64,000 nucleotides of DNA from Flagellimonas algicola (GCF_005937185.1 NZ_VCNI01000004.1:62001-126000); one strand, 5' to 3'. Shown: positions 27,110 through 37,201, numbered from the stretch's first letter. Translations and numbers: made by a program. Notes: generated by a model not told the origin, from the letters alone.

Positions 27110-29560
27110 ATGGACTTCATGTGGACCAAAAACAAAATCATATTAAATATTATCATTTTATGTCTTTTTTCTTGTTCTGAAAATCCGATTAAAACTACGG
27201 ATGAAAATGGACCTAAGCAGCTTCAAAGCAGTTGGAGGCGAATGGGGCCGGGCGGCGGCGGCTCCACATTTATACCCACCTTTTCATATGACAATGAAGA
27301 AGATTTTATGATTCGCTGTGATATGACAGGCGCCTATCATACGAGCAATGGAGGTAAGTCCTACACTGAGATCAACTATCCTAATGGATCGTATTCATTT
27401 GCGTACGACCCAAATGACCCTGAGGTAAGATATATTGGATCCAATACGCTGAATAAAACTGAGGATGGAGGTAAAACGTGGAAAAGGGTATATCCCTTTG
27501 AAGAGGATGTTATTCGAGAGACGTTCAGTGGTGACCATGCCAACTATTCGATTGAGCCCAAAGAAAGCTCCCTATTCAACATTTTTGATGACACAGCAGC
27601 TTCATATACCTATAGCCCAATTGTAAAAAATATCAAAGTAGATCCAAATGACTCCAATGCTATTTACTTTAGTTTGGAAAATTTCCTTTTTCATACCCAA
27701 GATGGCGGAAAGTCCTGGCAAAGATTGGAGTTGGATGAAAATATAGATTTCATATTTACCAATTCCCATAACCTTAAAACAAAGGTGCTGGTGTTTACAG
27801 CATCAAATGTTAATGCAATAAACAAGGAAACCTTTAAGGTCACTTCATTTAAATATCCAGACCAGATGATACCGGCATTCTCCATTACTGGAGGTAACAT
27901 ATTTAATGGGGATAAAACCATTTTTTACGGATTGCACAACAATGAACCAGATAGGGATTTGGGCAAATTGGCCCCAACCACGCTTTGGATATCAAAAGAT
28001 CTGGGTGAAACTTGGCAGCAGCACAAAGGAGATACCATAACCAACAAGGGCAATGCATTACCAACCTATTCCACTTTGGCGGCAGCCGAAAATGATGCAC
28101 AAAAAGTATATGTGGTCTCCAGTAGATATGTGGAAAAGAAGGATGATGGCTCAAATGCAGTTTGGTTCGGGGCCTTAAAATCATCAGATTCAGGCAACTC
28201 TTGGAACTGGGTTTGGAAAGGTGGTGGTGGTTCGGGCAAATACGGGACAAGGGATGGCAATGACGCAACAAACTTGGAGGACGCCTGGGTGCAGGAAGCT
28301 TTTGGACATGATTTCATTAGATTGATCGATGTAGGGGTGGCTCCCAATGATGGGGATGTGGCCATTGTCACGGATTGGTACCGAAGCATGAAAACTGTGG
28401 ATGGTGGGAAGAATTGGATGACAGTTTATTCTACAAAGGTGGAGGGTGGAAATTATAGTTCAAACGGATTGGATGTGACCACCTCGTACGGTGTCCATTT
28501 TGATCCATTTGACACCTCCCATATTGCAGTTAGCTATACGGACATAGGATATCATCATTCCTTTGATCAAGGAAAAAGTTGGTCCAGATCGACAAAGGGA
28601 ATCCCTGTGGAGTGGCAAAACACTTGTTACTGGATGGTATTTGATCCAGATAAAAAAAACAAAATATGGTCGGCTTGGTCGTCATTACATGATTTTCCAC
28701 GGGGTAAAATGACCAGAAACCCCAAATGGAAACAATATGCAAAAGGTGGCGTTGCGGTGTCCACAAATGGTGGTCGGTCCTGGACCCCAACAAATGGAGG
28801 TATGGACTTTGATGCCCCGGTTACTTCAATTGTTTTGGATCAAAGTTCTCCGGTAGGCAATAGGACACTGTATGCCACGGCTTATGGTAAGGGTGTGTTT
28901 AAATCAATGGACGATGGTAAAAACTGGAAGTTGCACAACCAGGGGATAGATGGTAGTCTTGCCGCTTTTGAGCTTACCATCTTGCCAGATGGCACGTTAT
29001 ACCTGATTACTAGTCCAACCCCCCGCCATATAAATGAAAAAGCGGGAAGAGAAGTTTTCATGGGTGCGGTTTACAGGTCAACCAATGGAGCCCTTTCCTG
29101 GACACCTTTGGATCTCGGGGAAAGGACCCTATTTCCAAATGGACTGACCTATGATCCCGATAATCCGGATCGACTTTACCTAGGCTCATGGTCAGATATT
29201 AGCTTGAGCGATATGGTGGGCCGAAATATTGCCGAGGCGACCGGTGGAAATGAATTTTTTGATTTGGACGGAGGTATCCTCATGTCCGAAGATGCCGGGA
29301 ATACTTGGAAGCGTGTTTTTGATGAAAACCATTATGTCTATGATGTTACTGTAGATAATGCCAAGCCTGGTAGAATCTACTGCAATACCTTTAACCAAGG
29401 TGCATATGTGAGCGAAGACTATGGTGAATCTTGGAAAAGGCTTAAGGACTATGACTTTCATTGGGGTCATCGGGTGATTGTCGATGAAAACAATGTAGAG
29501 AACGTGTTCCTTACCACCTTCGGTTCCAGTGTTTGGTATGGTAAGCCCCGAACGGATTAA
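27110..29560 (+). CDS. Asp-box (BNR/sortilin-like) beta-propeller lipoprotein, copy 1
   Basis: The product is 816 residues. The lipoprotein signal is IIILCLFSCSENP. About a dozen Asp-box motifs of type S-x-D-G-G-x-x-W are spread along the chain: KTEDGGKTWKRV, HTQDGGKSWQRL, KTVDGGKNWMTV, STNGGRSWTPT, KSMDDGKNWKLH, VSEDYGESWKRL. This is the architecture of GH74-like or VPS10/sortilin-like double propellers, but no catalytic residue pair can be assigned by eye. The segment MGPGGGGSTFIPTF and the phrase CDMTGAYHTS are shared with the following gene, its paralogue. It lies 47 bp after the DUF4832 gene and 24 bp before copy 2. It could be a glycosidase or a surface glycan-binding protein. Confidence 0.85.
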   Translation: MDFMWTKNKIILNIIILCLFSCSENPIKTTDENGPKQLQSSWRRMGPGGGGSTFIPTFSYDNEEDFMIRCDMTGAYHTSNGGKSYTEINYPNGSYSFAYDPNDPEVRYIGSNTLNKTEDGGKTWKRVYPFEEDVIRETFSGDHANYSIEPKESSLFNIFDDTAASYTYSPIVKNIKVDPNDSNAIYFSLENFLFHTQDGGKSWQRLELDENIDFIFTNSHNLKTKVLVFTASNVNAINKETFKVTSFKYPDQMIPAFSITGGNIFNGDKTIFYGLHNNEPDRDLGKLAPTTLWISKDLGETWQQHKGDTITNKGNALPTYSTLAAAENDAQKVYVVSSRYVEKKDDGSNAVWFGALKSSDSGNSWNWVWKGGGGSGKYGTRDGNDATNLEDAWVQEAFGHDFIRLIDVGVAPNDGDVAIVTDWYRSMKTVDGGKNWMTVYSTKVEGGNYSSNGLDVTTSYGVHFDPFDTSHIAVSYTDIGYHHSFDQGKSWSRSTKGIPVEWQNTCYWMVFDPDKKNKIWSAWSSLHDFPRGKMTRNPKWKQYAKGGVAVSTNGGRSWTPTNGGMDFDAPVTSIVLDQSSPVGNRTLYATAYGKGVFKSMDDGKNWKLHNQGIDGSLAAFELTILPDGTLYLITSPTPRHINEKAGREVFMGAVYRSTNGALSWTPLDLGERTLFPNGLTYDPDNPDRLYLGSWSDISLSDMVGRNIAEATGGNEFFDLDGGILMSEDAGNTWKRVFDENHYVYDVTVDNAKPGRIYCNTFNQGAYVSEDYGESWKRLKDYDFHWGHRVIVDENNVENVFLTTFGSSVWYGKPRTD

Positions 29561-29584
29561 ATAATATCTTCTTGGAACTATAAT

Positions 29585-32038
29585 ATGAATGGAAAAAATA
29601 CATTTGGTCGGGCAAGTTCACTTGTGGGCGTAATGTTCAGTCTCTGTTCTTTGATATCCTGTAAAATGGAAAGGGGGGAAGGTGAAAGCTCCACCGGAAG
29701 AACATTGTATTCGAATGCTAATGGAAGAAACGACCATTGGGGTTTTATTGGTCCAGGTGGGGGCGGGGCAATGTTCAATCCAGCAATTAATCCTGCGGAC
29801 CATGAAAATGTATTTGTAAGTTGTGACATGACTGGGTCATTTGTAACCTATGATGGGGGCCAAAAATGGAGAATGTTCAACCTAAGGGGAGTGACCAAAT
29901 TCTTTGATTTTGATAAAAATGATGGGGACATAGTTTACGCCGGAACTTCGCAAATTCTGTACAAGAGTACGGATAATGGCGTGTCATGGAAACCGATTCA
30001 TCCAAGCCCTAACGATATCATAGATATTGTATCTCAAGGAGACCACGCAGATGAGCGGGTAATTTCGAAGGACAGTATTTTGACCAATGTCGAAGGTATT
30101 GCTGTGGATCCCATGGATTCCCAAAGATTATACCTTTTGTCGAGAAAGAGAAAAATTGATTATTGGCCAAGGGGCAGAAACCAACGATTCTATATGGAAC
30201 TCTCAGTTTCATTGGATGGAGGTGAAAGTTGGGAAGTGCTGGATAAGCTGAGGTTTGATTTGGACAACATTTTCATAGACCCCAATTCCCCAGTGGACAA
30301 CAGAACCATATATGTATCCGGAAAGGATGGATTGGGCGTAAAGATAAATGGGGTTTGGGGAAATGTCAATCTTCCAATGGATGCAGGTTCGATTACAAAA
30401 TATGTTGATGGGATAGATAGTATAACGCAAGAACACCTCATCTATATCATTACAGGAAAATCCTATTTTAATCCCGGGGGTGGCGAGGATTCCAAAATCT
30501 ATGTTACAAGGAACGGTGGGCGCAGCTGGCGACAGGTCGACTTTCCATTGGGAAAACTAAAACTGGAGGGAGCGGAGGATATGGAATATAGGGATATAGC
30601 AGTAAGCTATTACCATCCTGAAAATATTTATTTATCGTATTCCAATTTAAAATTTTCCCAGGATTCCATTGCGATTGGCGTGGCCAGAAGCAAGAATTAT
30701 GGTGAAACCTGGGAGTTGGTTTGGAAAGACATCAACCAGACTCCCACCGAAAATATGGATCGGGGATGGTTGAATGAAAGATTTGGACCTACCTGGGGAG
30801 AAAATCCTTTTCATTTGTCGGTCTCGGACAATGACCCGGAATTATGCTTTGGCACGGATTTCGGTAGAACCGTAAAAACAGTTGATGGGGGTAAAACCTG
30901 GAAACAGCTCTACACAAAAAAAATCAAGGGAAATGGATGGACTTCCCGAGGGTTGCAGGTAACCACCGGTTATATGCTGGCCTTCGACCCCTTTGATAGG
31001 CAACACATTTTTATGGCGGATACCGACACGGGATTGATGGAAAGTCAAGATGGAGGTAAAAGCTGGACAAGCGCTACCCGGAACAATGGTGTTCCGAGGC
31101 ATTGGGTGAACACTACCTATTGGGTAAAGTTTGACCCTGAAGTTAAGAACAGACTTTGGGCTACAATGAGCGCCAATCACGATTTGCCTAGACCAAAAAT
31201 GTGGAGAAATAAAGATATGTCAGATTACAAGGGCGGCGTGTTGACAAGTGAGGATGGTGGCAAAACATGGACCGTAATCAGTCACGGCATTGGAGAAATT
31301 GCACCAACCCATATGGTCATGGACCATGGGTCCACTACTGAGGAAAGAACGCTTTATGTAGCTGCTTTCGGGAAAGGAGTCTACAAAACGGTGGATGGAG
31401 GTAAGACCTGGAGCTTAAAGAATAAGGGGTTGGAAGGCGACCAGCCAGCTGCCTGGAGGTTGACACGAAGTAAAAAAGGGGACCTATACTTGGTGGTTTT
31501 TAGGAAAAGCGATGATGGAAGTATCGGTAATGATGGTGATGGGTTATTGTACAAATCCACTGATGGGGCAGAAACATGGAAAAAGATATCGCTGCCCGAA
31601 AATGTAAACGGCCCTTCGAGTTTGGTGGTGGACCCAACCAAACCTGACAGGTTGCTTCTTTCCGCTTGGGGAAGATATGGACGGACGGAGTTTTCTGAAA
31701 ATGTCGGCGGGGGTATTTACCTGTCTGAAGATGATGGTAAAACTTGGCAATCGGTGATGACCGATGACCAACATATACATGACCTGACCATTGATGAAAA
31801 AAGCGGAATTTACTATGCTGCTGGATTCAACTCAGCCGCATACCGTTCGATGGATAGGGGCTACAGTTGGGAACGCATTAAAGGCTACAATTTCAAATGG
31901 GGCAAACGAGTCCAGCCCGACCCTTTGGATTCTGAAAAAATATATATTGTTACATTTGGAGGAGGGATATGGCATGGACCGTCAAGGGGGGACAAAGATG
32001 CACTTGAAGATATTGTTCCGAGGAAACAATTGAATTGA
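29585..32038 (+). CDS. Asp-box (BNR/sortilin-like) beta-propeller lipoprotein, copy 2
   Basis: The product is 817 residues. The lipoprotein signal is FSLCSLISCKMERG. It is a paralogue of the preceding gene: near-identical length, the same GPGGGG opening, CDMTGSFVTYDGGQKW, and about twelve Asp-boxes in similar positions (KSTDNGVSWKPI, VTRNGGRSWRQV, KTVDGGKTWKQL, ESQDGGKSWTSA, LSEDDGKTWQSV, RSMDRGYSWERI). The pair therefore arose by tandem duplication. It is the last gene of the plus-strand susC-led cluster. Downstream, near 32125-32150, a short stretch reads like another decayed Asp-box, which may be a scar of a further copy. Confidence 0.85.
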   Translation: MNGKNTFGRASSLVGVMFSLCSLISCKMERGEGESSTGRTLYSNANGRNDHWGFIGPGGGGAMFNPAINPADHENVFVSCDMTGSFVTYDGGQKWRMFNLRGVTKFFDFDKNDGDIVYAGTSQILYKSTDNGVSWKPIHPSPNDIIDIVSQGDHADERVISKDSILTNVEGIAVDPMDSQRLYLLSRKRKIDYWPRGRNQRFYMELSVSLDGGESWEVLDKLRFDLDNIFIDPNSPVDNRTIYVSGKDGLGVKINGVWGNVNLPMDAGSITKYVDGIDSITQEHLIYIITGKSYFNPGGGEDSKIYVTRNGGRSWRQVDFPLGKLKLEGAEDMEYRDIAVSYYHPENIYLSYSNLKFSQDSIAIGVARSKNYGETWELVWKDINQTPTENMDRGWLNERFGPTWGENPFHLSVSDNDPELCFGTDFGRTVKTVDGGKTWKQLYTKKIKGNGWTSRGLQVTTGYMLAFDPFDRQHIFMADTDTGLMESQDGGKSWTSATRNNGVPRHWVNTTYWVKFDPEVKNRLWATMSANHDLPRPKMWRNKDMSDYKGGVLTSEDGGKTWTVISHGIGEIAPTHMVMDHGSTTEERTLYVAAFGKGVYKTVDGGKTWSLKNKGLEGDQPAAWRLTRSKKGDLYLVVFRKSDDGSIGNDGDGLLYKSTDGAETWKKISLPENVNGPSSLVVDPTKPDRLLLSAWGRYGRTEFSENVGGGIYLSEDDGKTWQSVMTDDQHIHDLTIDEKSGIYYAAGFNSAAYRSMDRGYSWERIKGYNFKWGKRVQPDPLDSEKIYIVTFGGGIWHGPSRGDKDALEDIVPRKQLN

Positions 32039-32347
32039 TGGGCAGAGGTTTCAAGGCCATAAAATATACCTTTCCTCCTCAATGGTTATTCATTTAAACT
32101 GAAGGGGAAGGCATAAACACAAGACGGTGATGGAGGATAAAGCTGGAACAAAGTATATATTGGGCCATGACCCGATTATTTGAACTATATTATGACATTC
32201 TTACTTTACCTTGTGTACCGATAGGAATTAAATCCAAACTTAAATTTTACGAAAGAATCCTAATGGCATTTTTTTAACTAATTTCGAACGTAGTTTTCAC
32301 TATGTTATGTATTGGTTTTTAGAATTAGAATAGTAGAGGGCAAAATT

Positions 32348-33121
32348 ATGGGAAAAAAAAGATCAACTGTAGAGCGAAGAATGGCCATCATATCAGAACT
32401 TGAGCAAAATGGCAAGGTAGATGTCAGTGTTTTAAGCAAAACTTATGACGTGAGTGAGGTTACGATAAGAAATGATCTTGGACAACTCGAGAAGAAGAAT
32501 ATTTTGATCAGAGCAAGGGGAGGGGCAATAAAGGTTGACTCCGTAGGTGTGGACCATAATATTGCCCAGAAAAATAGGCTTAACATTAAAGCCAAGCAGG
32601 CAATTGGTGCCAAGGCCGCCAGTTTCATTGTCGAAGGAGATACGATAATGGCGGATTCGGGAACAACGGTGATGGAACTGGTCAAAAATTTGAATGAAGA
32701 AACGGAATTGACCGTCATCACCAATGCTTTGAACATTGCTAACAGATTGGCAAAAAATGATAAAGTAAATGTGATAATACCTGGTGGATTTCTGAGAAAG
32801 AAGTCTTTTTCCCTAATTGGAACACCGGCGGAAAAAAGTTTGAGGAATTATTTCTGTGATAAGCTGTTTCTAGGTGTGGACGGATTGGATATAAATTATG
32901 GGTTGTCCACGCCCAATATAGAGGAAGCACACTTTAATAGCGCAATGATAGAAATGTCCAAAATGGTTTTCGTTTTGGCAGACTCCAGCAAAATATTCAA
33001 AAAAAGCCTTGCGTTTATCTGCGATTTATCCAAAATAGATGTGTTGATCACGGATAAAGGTGTTACCAAGGAACAAATTACTGCCTTGGAAAACGCAGGT
33101 ATCCAAGTTGTGGTTTGCTAG
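32348..33121 (+). CDS. DeoR-family transcriptional regulator
   Basis: The product is 257 residues from ATG 32348, chosen because the DeoR helix-turn-helix begins there: RSTVERRMAIISELEQNGKV, then VSEVTIRNDLGQLEKKNILI and RARGGAI. The C-terminal DeoRC sensor carries ADSGTTVMELVKNL, VITNALNIANRLA, FLGVDGLDINYGLSTPNIEE and VLADSSKIFKKSLAFI, which bind sugar phosphates in related regulators. Its place between the glycan-uptake genes and the convergent nag-like operon suggests it senses an amino-sugar phosphate and controls both units (inference). No operator could be identified. Confidence 0.93.
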   Translation: MGKKRSTVERRMAIISELEQNGKVDVSVLSKTYDVSEVTIRNDLGQLEKKNILIRARGGAIKVDSVGVDHNIAQKNRLNIKAKQAIGAKAASFIVEGDTIMADSGTTVMELVKNLNEETELTVITNALNIANRLAKNDKVNVIIPGGFLRKKSFSLIGTPAEKSLRNYFCDKLFLGVDGLDINYGLSTPNIEEAHFNSAMIEMSKMVFVLADSSKIFKKSLAFICDLSKIDVLITDKGVTKEQITALENAGIQVVVC

Positions 33122-33344
33122 CCAATTTGCGCACGCTGGCTCCAGACCAGTATGCTTTCAACTGTCAATTACCATTACGACTTTCGGTAACAGCTATGCG
33201 GTGTTATTCATTGCGGGGAAAAAATGCTTCCCGGCAGAATCCAACGTAATCCAATATTTCTGAAATCAAATGTTCCAATTCTAGTTGCTGCATATTCTGC
33301 AAAGATTGGAAATAGAAGATTGATCATAATAAGGAATTATGGCC

Positions 33345-34577
33345 TTAGAGTGCTGCAAAGTAATTTATCAACCTTTGGAACATCATAAAAACTAGAATGC
33401 AAATAACCATGAAGCCCATCAAACCAATCAGGTTCTGGTACGGGGAGTTTTTATGGATTCCCATCACTTTTTTGCTGTTTACCACCAGTAAAAGACCAAC
33501 GCCGATGAGCGGCACCGAAAGCATGGAAGAAGCTTGGGCCAGGATTAAGGAATAAACAGGATTGCCCATGTTGTTGGCCACATAAATGGAAACGATCATT
33601 CCCGTTACCAATATGACCCCGGTAAATAGTTTTGGCATTTTCTCATTCATGGATTTGCCCATTCCCAATCCATCGGCCAATAATCCTCCTCCTATCACCG
33701 CATTAATGATCAAGGAAGAAAAAGCAGCAGAAATAAACCCCAAAGAGAATATATATTTGGCATGGTTGCCAAGAATTGATTCCAATTGGATTGCCATATC
33801 CGTAGCTGAATTTACGCTAATATTGAAAGGGTTCAATGTAGCCGCAGCTGTAATAATTACCAATACGGATATCGTTGCCAATAGAAAAACTCCAAGATTG
33901 GAATCCCTTATACTTTTGCTTTTGTCCTTGAGCTTCCATCCTTTGCTCTGAACTAAATAAGACTGGTAAAGGGCACCGTTCAGTGAAAGGGTGGTTCCAA
34001 CAAGGGCAATAATGGGATTCATGTTTTCGATAGCGAGGTAACGTGGAATAAATCCAACAGCTATTTTGTCAAATTCCGGTTTTATGAAGATCAGGTTAAT
34101 TGCAAATGCGGCAATCATTAGCACTACCATTACCAACATCATCTTTTCTAAGGCCTTGTACAGGTTTTGGGAAAGGAAAACCAACAACATTGCTAAAGGG
34201 GTAAATAAAAATAACCAATAGGTATCGTCAATTCCAGTAAGGCTTTCCATTCCCATTCCGGCTCCTATGTTGTTTCCAAATTGGAAACTCAATGAGGCCA
34301 AAAAAGAGCTGATTCCAATTAACACGGAAAACCATTTGCCATATTTTTTGGCTATCAAACTTAATATGGATCGGTCATGCAATACTCCAAAGCGAGTACT
34401 CATATTTGTATATCCTACCATAAATATCGCTGCTATTAAAACGACCCAAAGGAAATTGTAGCCATAAGTGGCGCCTATGTCGGAAGAAATGGTAATACTC
34501 CCTGGACCCAATACCACGGCAGCCATGATAAAGCCAGGGCCAACCATTTTAAAAAGTCTTTTGATGTACTTGATCAT
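33345..34577 (-). CDS. Nramp-fold permease lacking canonical metal motifs (copy 1)
   Basis: The product is 410 residues from ATG 34577 (TTG 34583 possible) with about eleven transmembrane helices. The overall Nramp pattern is clear: MVGPGFIMAAVVLGPGSITISSD in TM1 and VGTTLSLNGALYQSYLVQSK in TM6. In true Mn2+/Fe2+ transporters TM1 has DPGN and TM6 has MPHN. Here these are GPGS and SLNG, so the metal ligands are gone. It is the last gene of the minus-strand nagB operon and 123 bp after the nagA-like stop. An alternative substrate, possibly an amino sugar or another cation, is inferred from context only. Confidence 0.85.
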   Translation of the reverse strand: MIKYIKRLFKMVGPGFIMAAVVLGPGSITISSDIGATYGYNFLWVVLIAAIFMVGYTNMSTRFGVLHDRSILSLIAKKYGKWFSVLIGISSFLASLSFQFGNNIGAGMGMESLTGIDDTYWLFLFTPLAMLLVFLSQNLYKALEKMMLVMVVLMIAAFAINLIFIKPEFDKIAVGFIPRYLAIENMNPIIALVGTTLSLNGALYQSYLVQSKGWKLKDKSKSIRDSNLGVFLLATISVLVIITAAATLNPFNISVNSATDMAIQLESILGNHAKYIFSLGFISAAFSSLIINAVIGGGLLADGLGMGKSMNEKMPKLFTGVILVTGMIVSIYVANNMGNPVYSLILAQASSMLSVPLIGVGLLLVVNSKKVMGIHKNSPYQNLIGLMGFMVICILVFMMFQRLINYFAAL

Positions 34578-34700
34578 TTGCAAATTGCTTTTAAGGTTGC
34601 AGACCCTGTTTTACAGAAAGGAAATTGTGTTGGTTGATTCATGTTATCCTCATGATTTGTGGTAAGGATGCTTCGGCATACCTGTTTAATGATCTTGGTT

Positions 34701-35957
34701 TCAAGGTTTAATCATCTTGTCAAAGACCACCTTGCCCCCAACAATTGTTTTGATAATTTCAAATTTCCCTTTTTCGTAGGTAAAACATATTAAATCTGCC
34801 CGTTTCCCCCTTGTGATTGTTCCTCTATCGTTCAAGCCTATGGCCCTAGCTGGATTTGTTGTGGCCATTTCAATGGCCTCTGCAAGGGAACACCCGGTAT
34901 ATTCAATCATTTTTTCAATGCCCTTGGTGATTAAGAATGAAGCCCCAGCCAAAACATTTTCGGAAGGCATCATAATGGCACCACTGGTGGTGACCACAAT
35001 TTCTTTGTCAAAATCCCTATATTTTCCGGATGGCATGCCGCCCCACCTGGTTATGTCCGACACCAACATGATATTGGTTGGACCCTTTACTTTAAAAAAA
35101 GTTCTTATTTCATCCCTTGTCAAATGGAATCCATCAGCAATAACACTGATTGTTAGCCCGTCATTGGATAATTGTGGCCAAATCGGGTTATAATGTCTAT
35201 GGATCATATTGGCGCAGCCATTTCCCAAGTGTGTGGATAATGAAGCGCCAAGTTTTACCGCTTCGTTTATTTGCTCGGCGTTGGCCGTGGTATGGCCCAA
35301 TGCCACTTTGATATTGTGTGCAACACATTTTTTAATGAGTTCCATAGAGCCATCCAGCTCAGGGGCGAGGGTGATTATTTTGATTTTATTACCGGATGCT
35401 TTGATCCAAGTTTTGAGTTCTTTCCAATCTGGATTACGAATATGCTTGGGGTTATGGACACCCCTAAAACCGTCCAAAGATGAAATATACGGTCCTTCCA
35501 AGTGGAACCCTGGAATAGACTGGGCAAGTTGTGTGTCTCCTAGTATGTGATCAAGATTGCTGAAACTTTGTAGTAAAACTTGGCTTGATTCCGATGTTAA
35601 GGTCGGGAAGAAGGTCGTTATCCCATTTTCCCATAACCTTTGGGTGATTTTATTTAGCTTTTCTTTGTTTAAGTCATTACTGACGAAAGAATGGGACAAA
35701 TATCCGTTGACCTGTTGATCTATCAGTCCAGGGGCTACATAGATTTGAAAATTATTGGGTCCTTTTTGAGTTTTTTTTGGAAGAATTTCACTTATTTTCC
35801 CATTGCTGAACTTCAGGTCGATCAGCTGTCCGTCGGAATATAGAATTACATCTTCAAGGATGTTGTCAGTTGAGGTGCCATCCTTTTGAAAGTGAGCCAA
35901 CGCTGCAGAAAGAAAAAGGAAATTATAAAATAAAAAGATGGATAATTTCTTGTTCAT
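34701..35957 (-). CDS. nagA: N-acetylglucosamine-6-phosphate deacetylase-like amidohydrolase, probably exported
   Basis: The product is 418 residues. NagA landmarks: APGLIDQQVNGY, the metal-binding GFHLEGPYIS glutamate, VALGHTTANAEQ histidine, STHLGNGCANMIHRH, VIADGFHL and the catalytic aspartate in MLVSDITRWGG. Family reaction: removal of acetate from GlcNAc-6-phosphate. The N-terminus (KLSIFLFYNFLFLSAALAHF) is a convincing signal peptide with no alternative Met nearby, unusual for a cytoplasmic enzyme acting on a sugar phosphate. The start overlaps the upstream Nramp-like stop by 4 bp (ATGA). nagB is in the same operon. It may be a NagA acting on a non-phosphorylated periplasmic amino sugar. 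Confidence 0.85.
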   Translation of the reverse strand: MNKKLSIFLFYNFLFLSAALAHFQKDGTSTDNILEDVILYSDGQLIDLKFSNGKISEILPKKTQKGPNNFQIYVAPGLIDQQVNGYLSHSFVSNDLNKEKLNKITQRLWENGITTFFPTLTSESSQVLLQSFSNLDHILGDTQLAQSIPGFHLEGPYISSLDGFRGVHNPKHIRNPDWKELKTWIKASGNKIKIITLAPELDGSMELIKKCVAHNIKVALGHTTANAEQINEAVKLGASLSTHLGNGCANMIHRHYNPIWPQLSNDGLTISVIADGFHLTRDEIRTFFKVKGPTNIMLVSDITRWGGMPSGKYRDFDKEIVVTTSGAIMMPSENVLAGASFLITKGIEKMIEYTGCSLAEAIEMATTNPARAIGLNDRGTITRGKRADLICFTYEKGKFEIIKTIVGGKVVFDKMIKP

Positions 35958-37192
35958 ATATCTAAAATTTCAATTAGGGCCATCAAAGCGGTGGCCAATC
36001 CAAACATCAGTACCAAGCAGATCCCCAGGTTTATGCCGCCGGATGCTTTGTGTACGCCCATGATGGATCTGTTGTTGATAAGTATTAATATGGGCAAGGC
36101 CACGGCAGGAAGTATTAAAGCTTGAAAGGCTTGCGAAAAAATCAAGAGTGCAGGAGGTCTCATATCAATGAACTGAGCTCCAAGACCCAAGACCAGTCCA
36201 AAACCGCCCAATGTCCTAAAAATGGGGGATTTAATATCCTTGGGCCTGTCCATATAATCTGTAATCAGCCATGGAGCAATAAGTATTATAGGCATAATTG
36301 TGGATATAGCAGCACTTGTAATCCCAAAAATCAATATGAATGATGCGACTTTTCCGCCAATTGGTTCAAAAAGCGAAACCAGATCTAAGGTGTTGCCGAG
36401 ATCCTTTCCGACTACCCCAAGGGTACCAGCGGCCACGGCCATTATACAACCACTGAGCAAAAGCATCATCAACGCGGACACAAATGCATCCCGTTTTTCC
36501 GTTTTAAGGTTTTCCATTGACCACTTTTTAGCATTGACAACAATGCTTCTGATTATAAAGACTGCAGCGGAACAGGTGGTGCCTACTATCGCGGCAATCA
36601 ACTCAAACGAGCCAGGCTCTTTGGGAACACTTGGTATTAAGCCTTTCAGTATATTGATGATATTGGGCTTTATCATGATCAAAACAATTATAAAACTCAG
36701 GGCCATAAGCAAAACCATAACGGTCAGCAACTTTTCAAAGGACCCATATTTACCGAAATACAATAAAGCGAACAGTGTCAAAACCAAAATTACCGTTAAG
36801 GAGACCGTGCTTACCACAAAGCGCCCATCCATCAGTCTTGCACCCTCCTGTAGAAGGTCCACCGTAATGCCCATAATGCCCATTAAGGCCATCACCTCAC
36901 CGATGATCAAGGCCACCATGATATATAGTGCTAAATACCTACCGTACCTGATATGGTTCTTGATATTGTACAGGGCCGTTTTTCCGGATACAATGGTGAC
37001 CTGTCCATACGCTACCATTAAAACATAGGTGAATATACAGGCAAGGACCAGGGTCCATAAGAGTGTCATCCCAAATTGAGCCCCTACCTGGGCCATAGTT
37101 GTAATACTGCCCGTTCCAATATTGTAACCTATCAGAAAAAGACCTGGGCCAATAAGTCCGATAAGCCTGGCAATCCTTTTGTTTATGGACAT
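35954..37192 (-). CDS. Nramp-fold permease lacking canonical metal motifs (copy 2)
   Basis: The product is 412 residues with about eleven transmembrane helices. TM1 reads GPGLFLIGYNIGTGSITTMA, with NIGTGS in place of DPGN-type metal ligands. The TM6 region reads IVGTTCSAAVFIIRSIVV, so the MPHN motif is also gone. It is only distantly similar to copy 1, so the two are old paralogues or a heteromeric pair rather than a recent duplication. It lies 9 bp after nagB and overlaps the nagA-like start by 4 bp. Both position and lost metal motifs argue against divalent metal transport; substrate unknown. Confidence 0.85.
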   Translation of the reverse strand: MSINKRIARLIGLIGPGLFLIGYNIGTGSITTMAQVGAQFGMTLLWTLVLACIFTYVLMVAYGQVTIVSGKTALYNIKNHIRYGRYLALYIMVALIIGEVMALMGIMGITVDLLQEGARLMDGRFVVSTVSLTVILVLTLFALLYFGKYGSFEKLLTVMVLLMALSFIIVLIMIKPNIINILKGLIPSVPKEPGSFELIAAIVGTTCSAAVFIIRSIVVNAKKWSMENLKTEKRDAFVSALMMLLLSGCIMAVAAGTLGVVGKDLGNTLDLVSLFEPIGGKVASFILIFGITSAAISTIMPIILIAPWLITDYMDRPKDIKSPIFRTLGGFGLVLGLGAQFIDMRPPALLIFSQAFQALILPAVALPILILINNRSIMGVHKASGGINLGICLVLMFGLATALMALIEILDI

Positions 37193-37201
37193 TTCATCAT
37201 C

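Noticed and set aside
33345-34577. Mn2+/Fe2+ transporter MntH
   Set aside because: The DPGN and MPHN metal-binding motifs are replaced.
36300-37028. Plus-strand ORF of 242 codons over the second Nramp-like gene
   Set aside because: Antisense shadow of a membrane protein; composition reflects the complementary hydrophobic codons.
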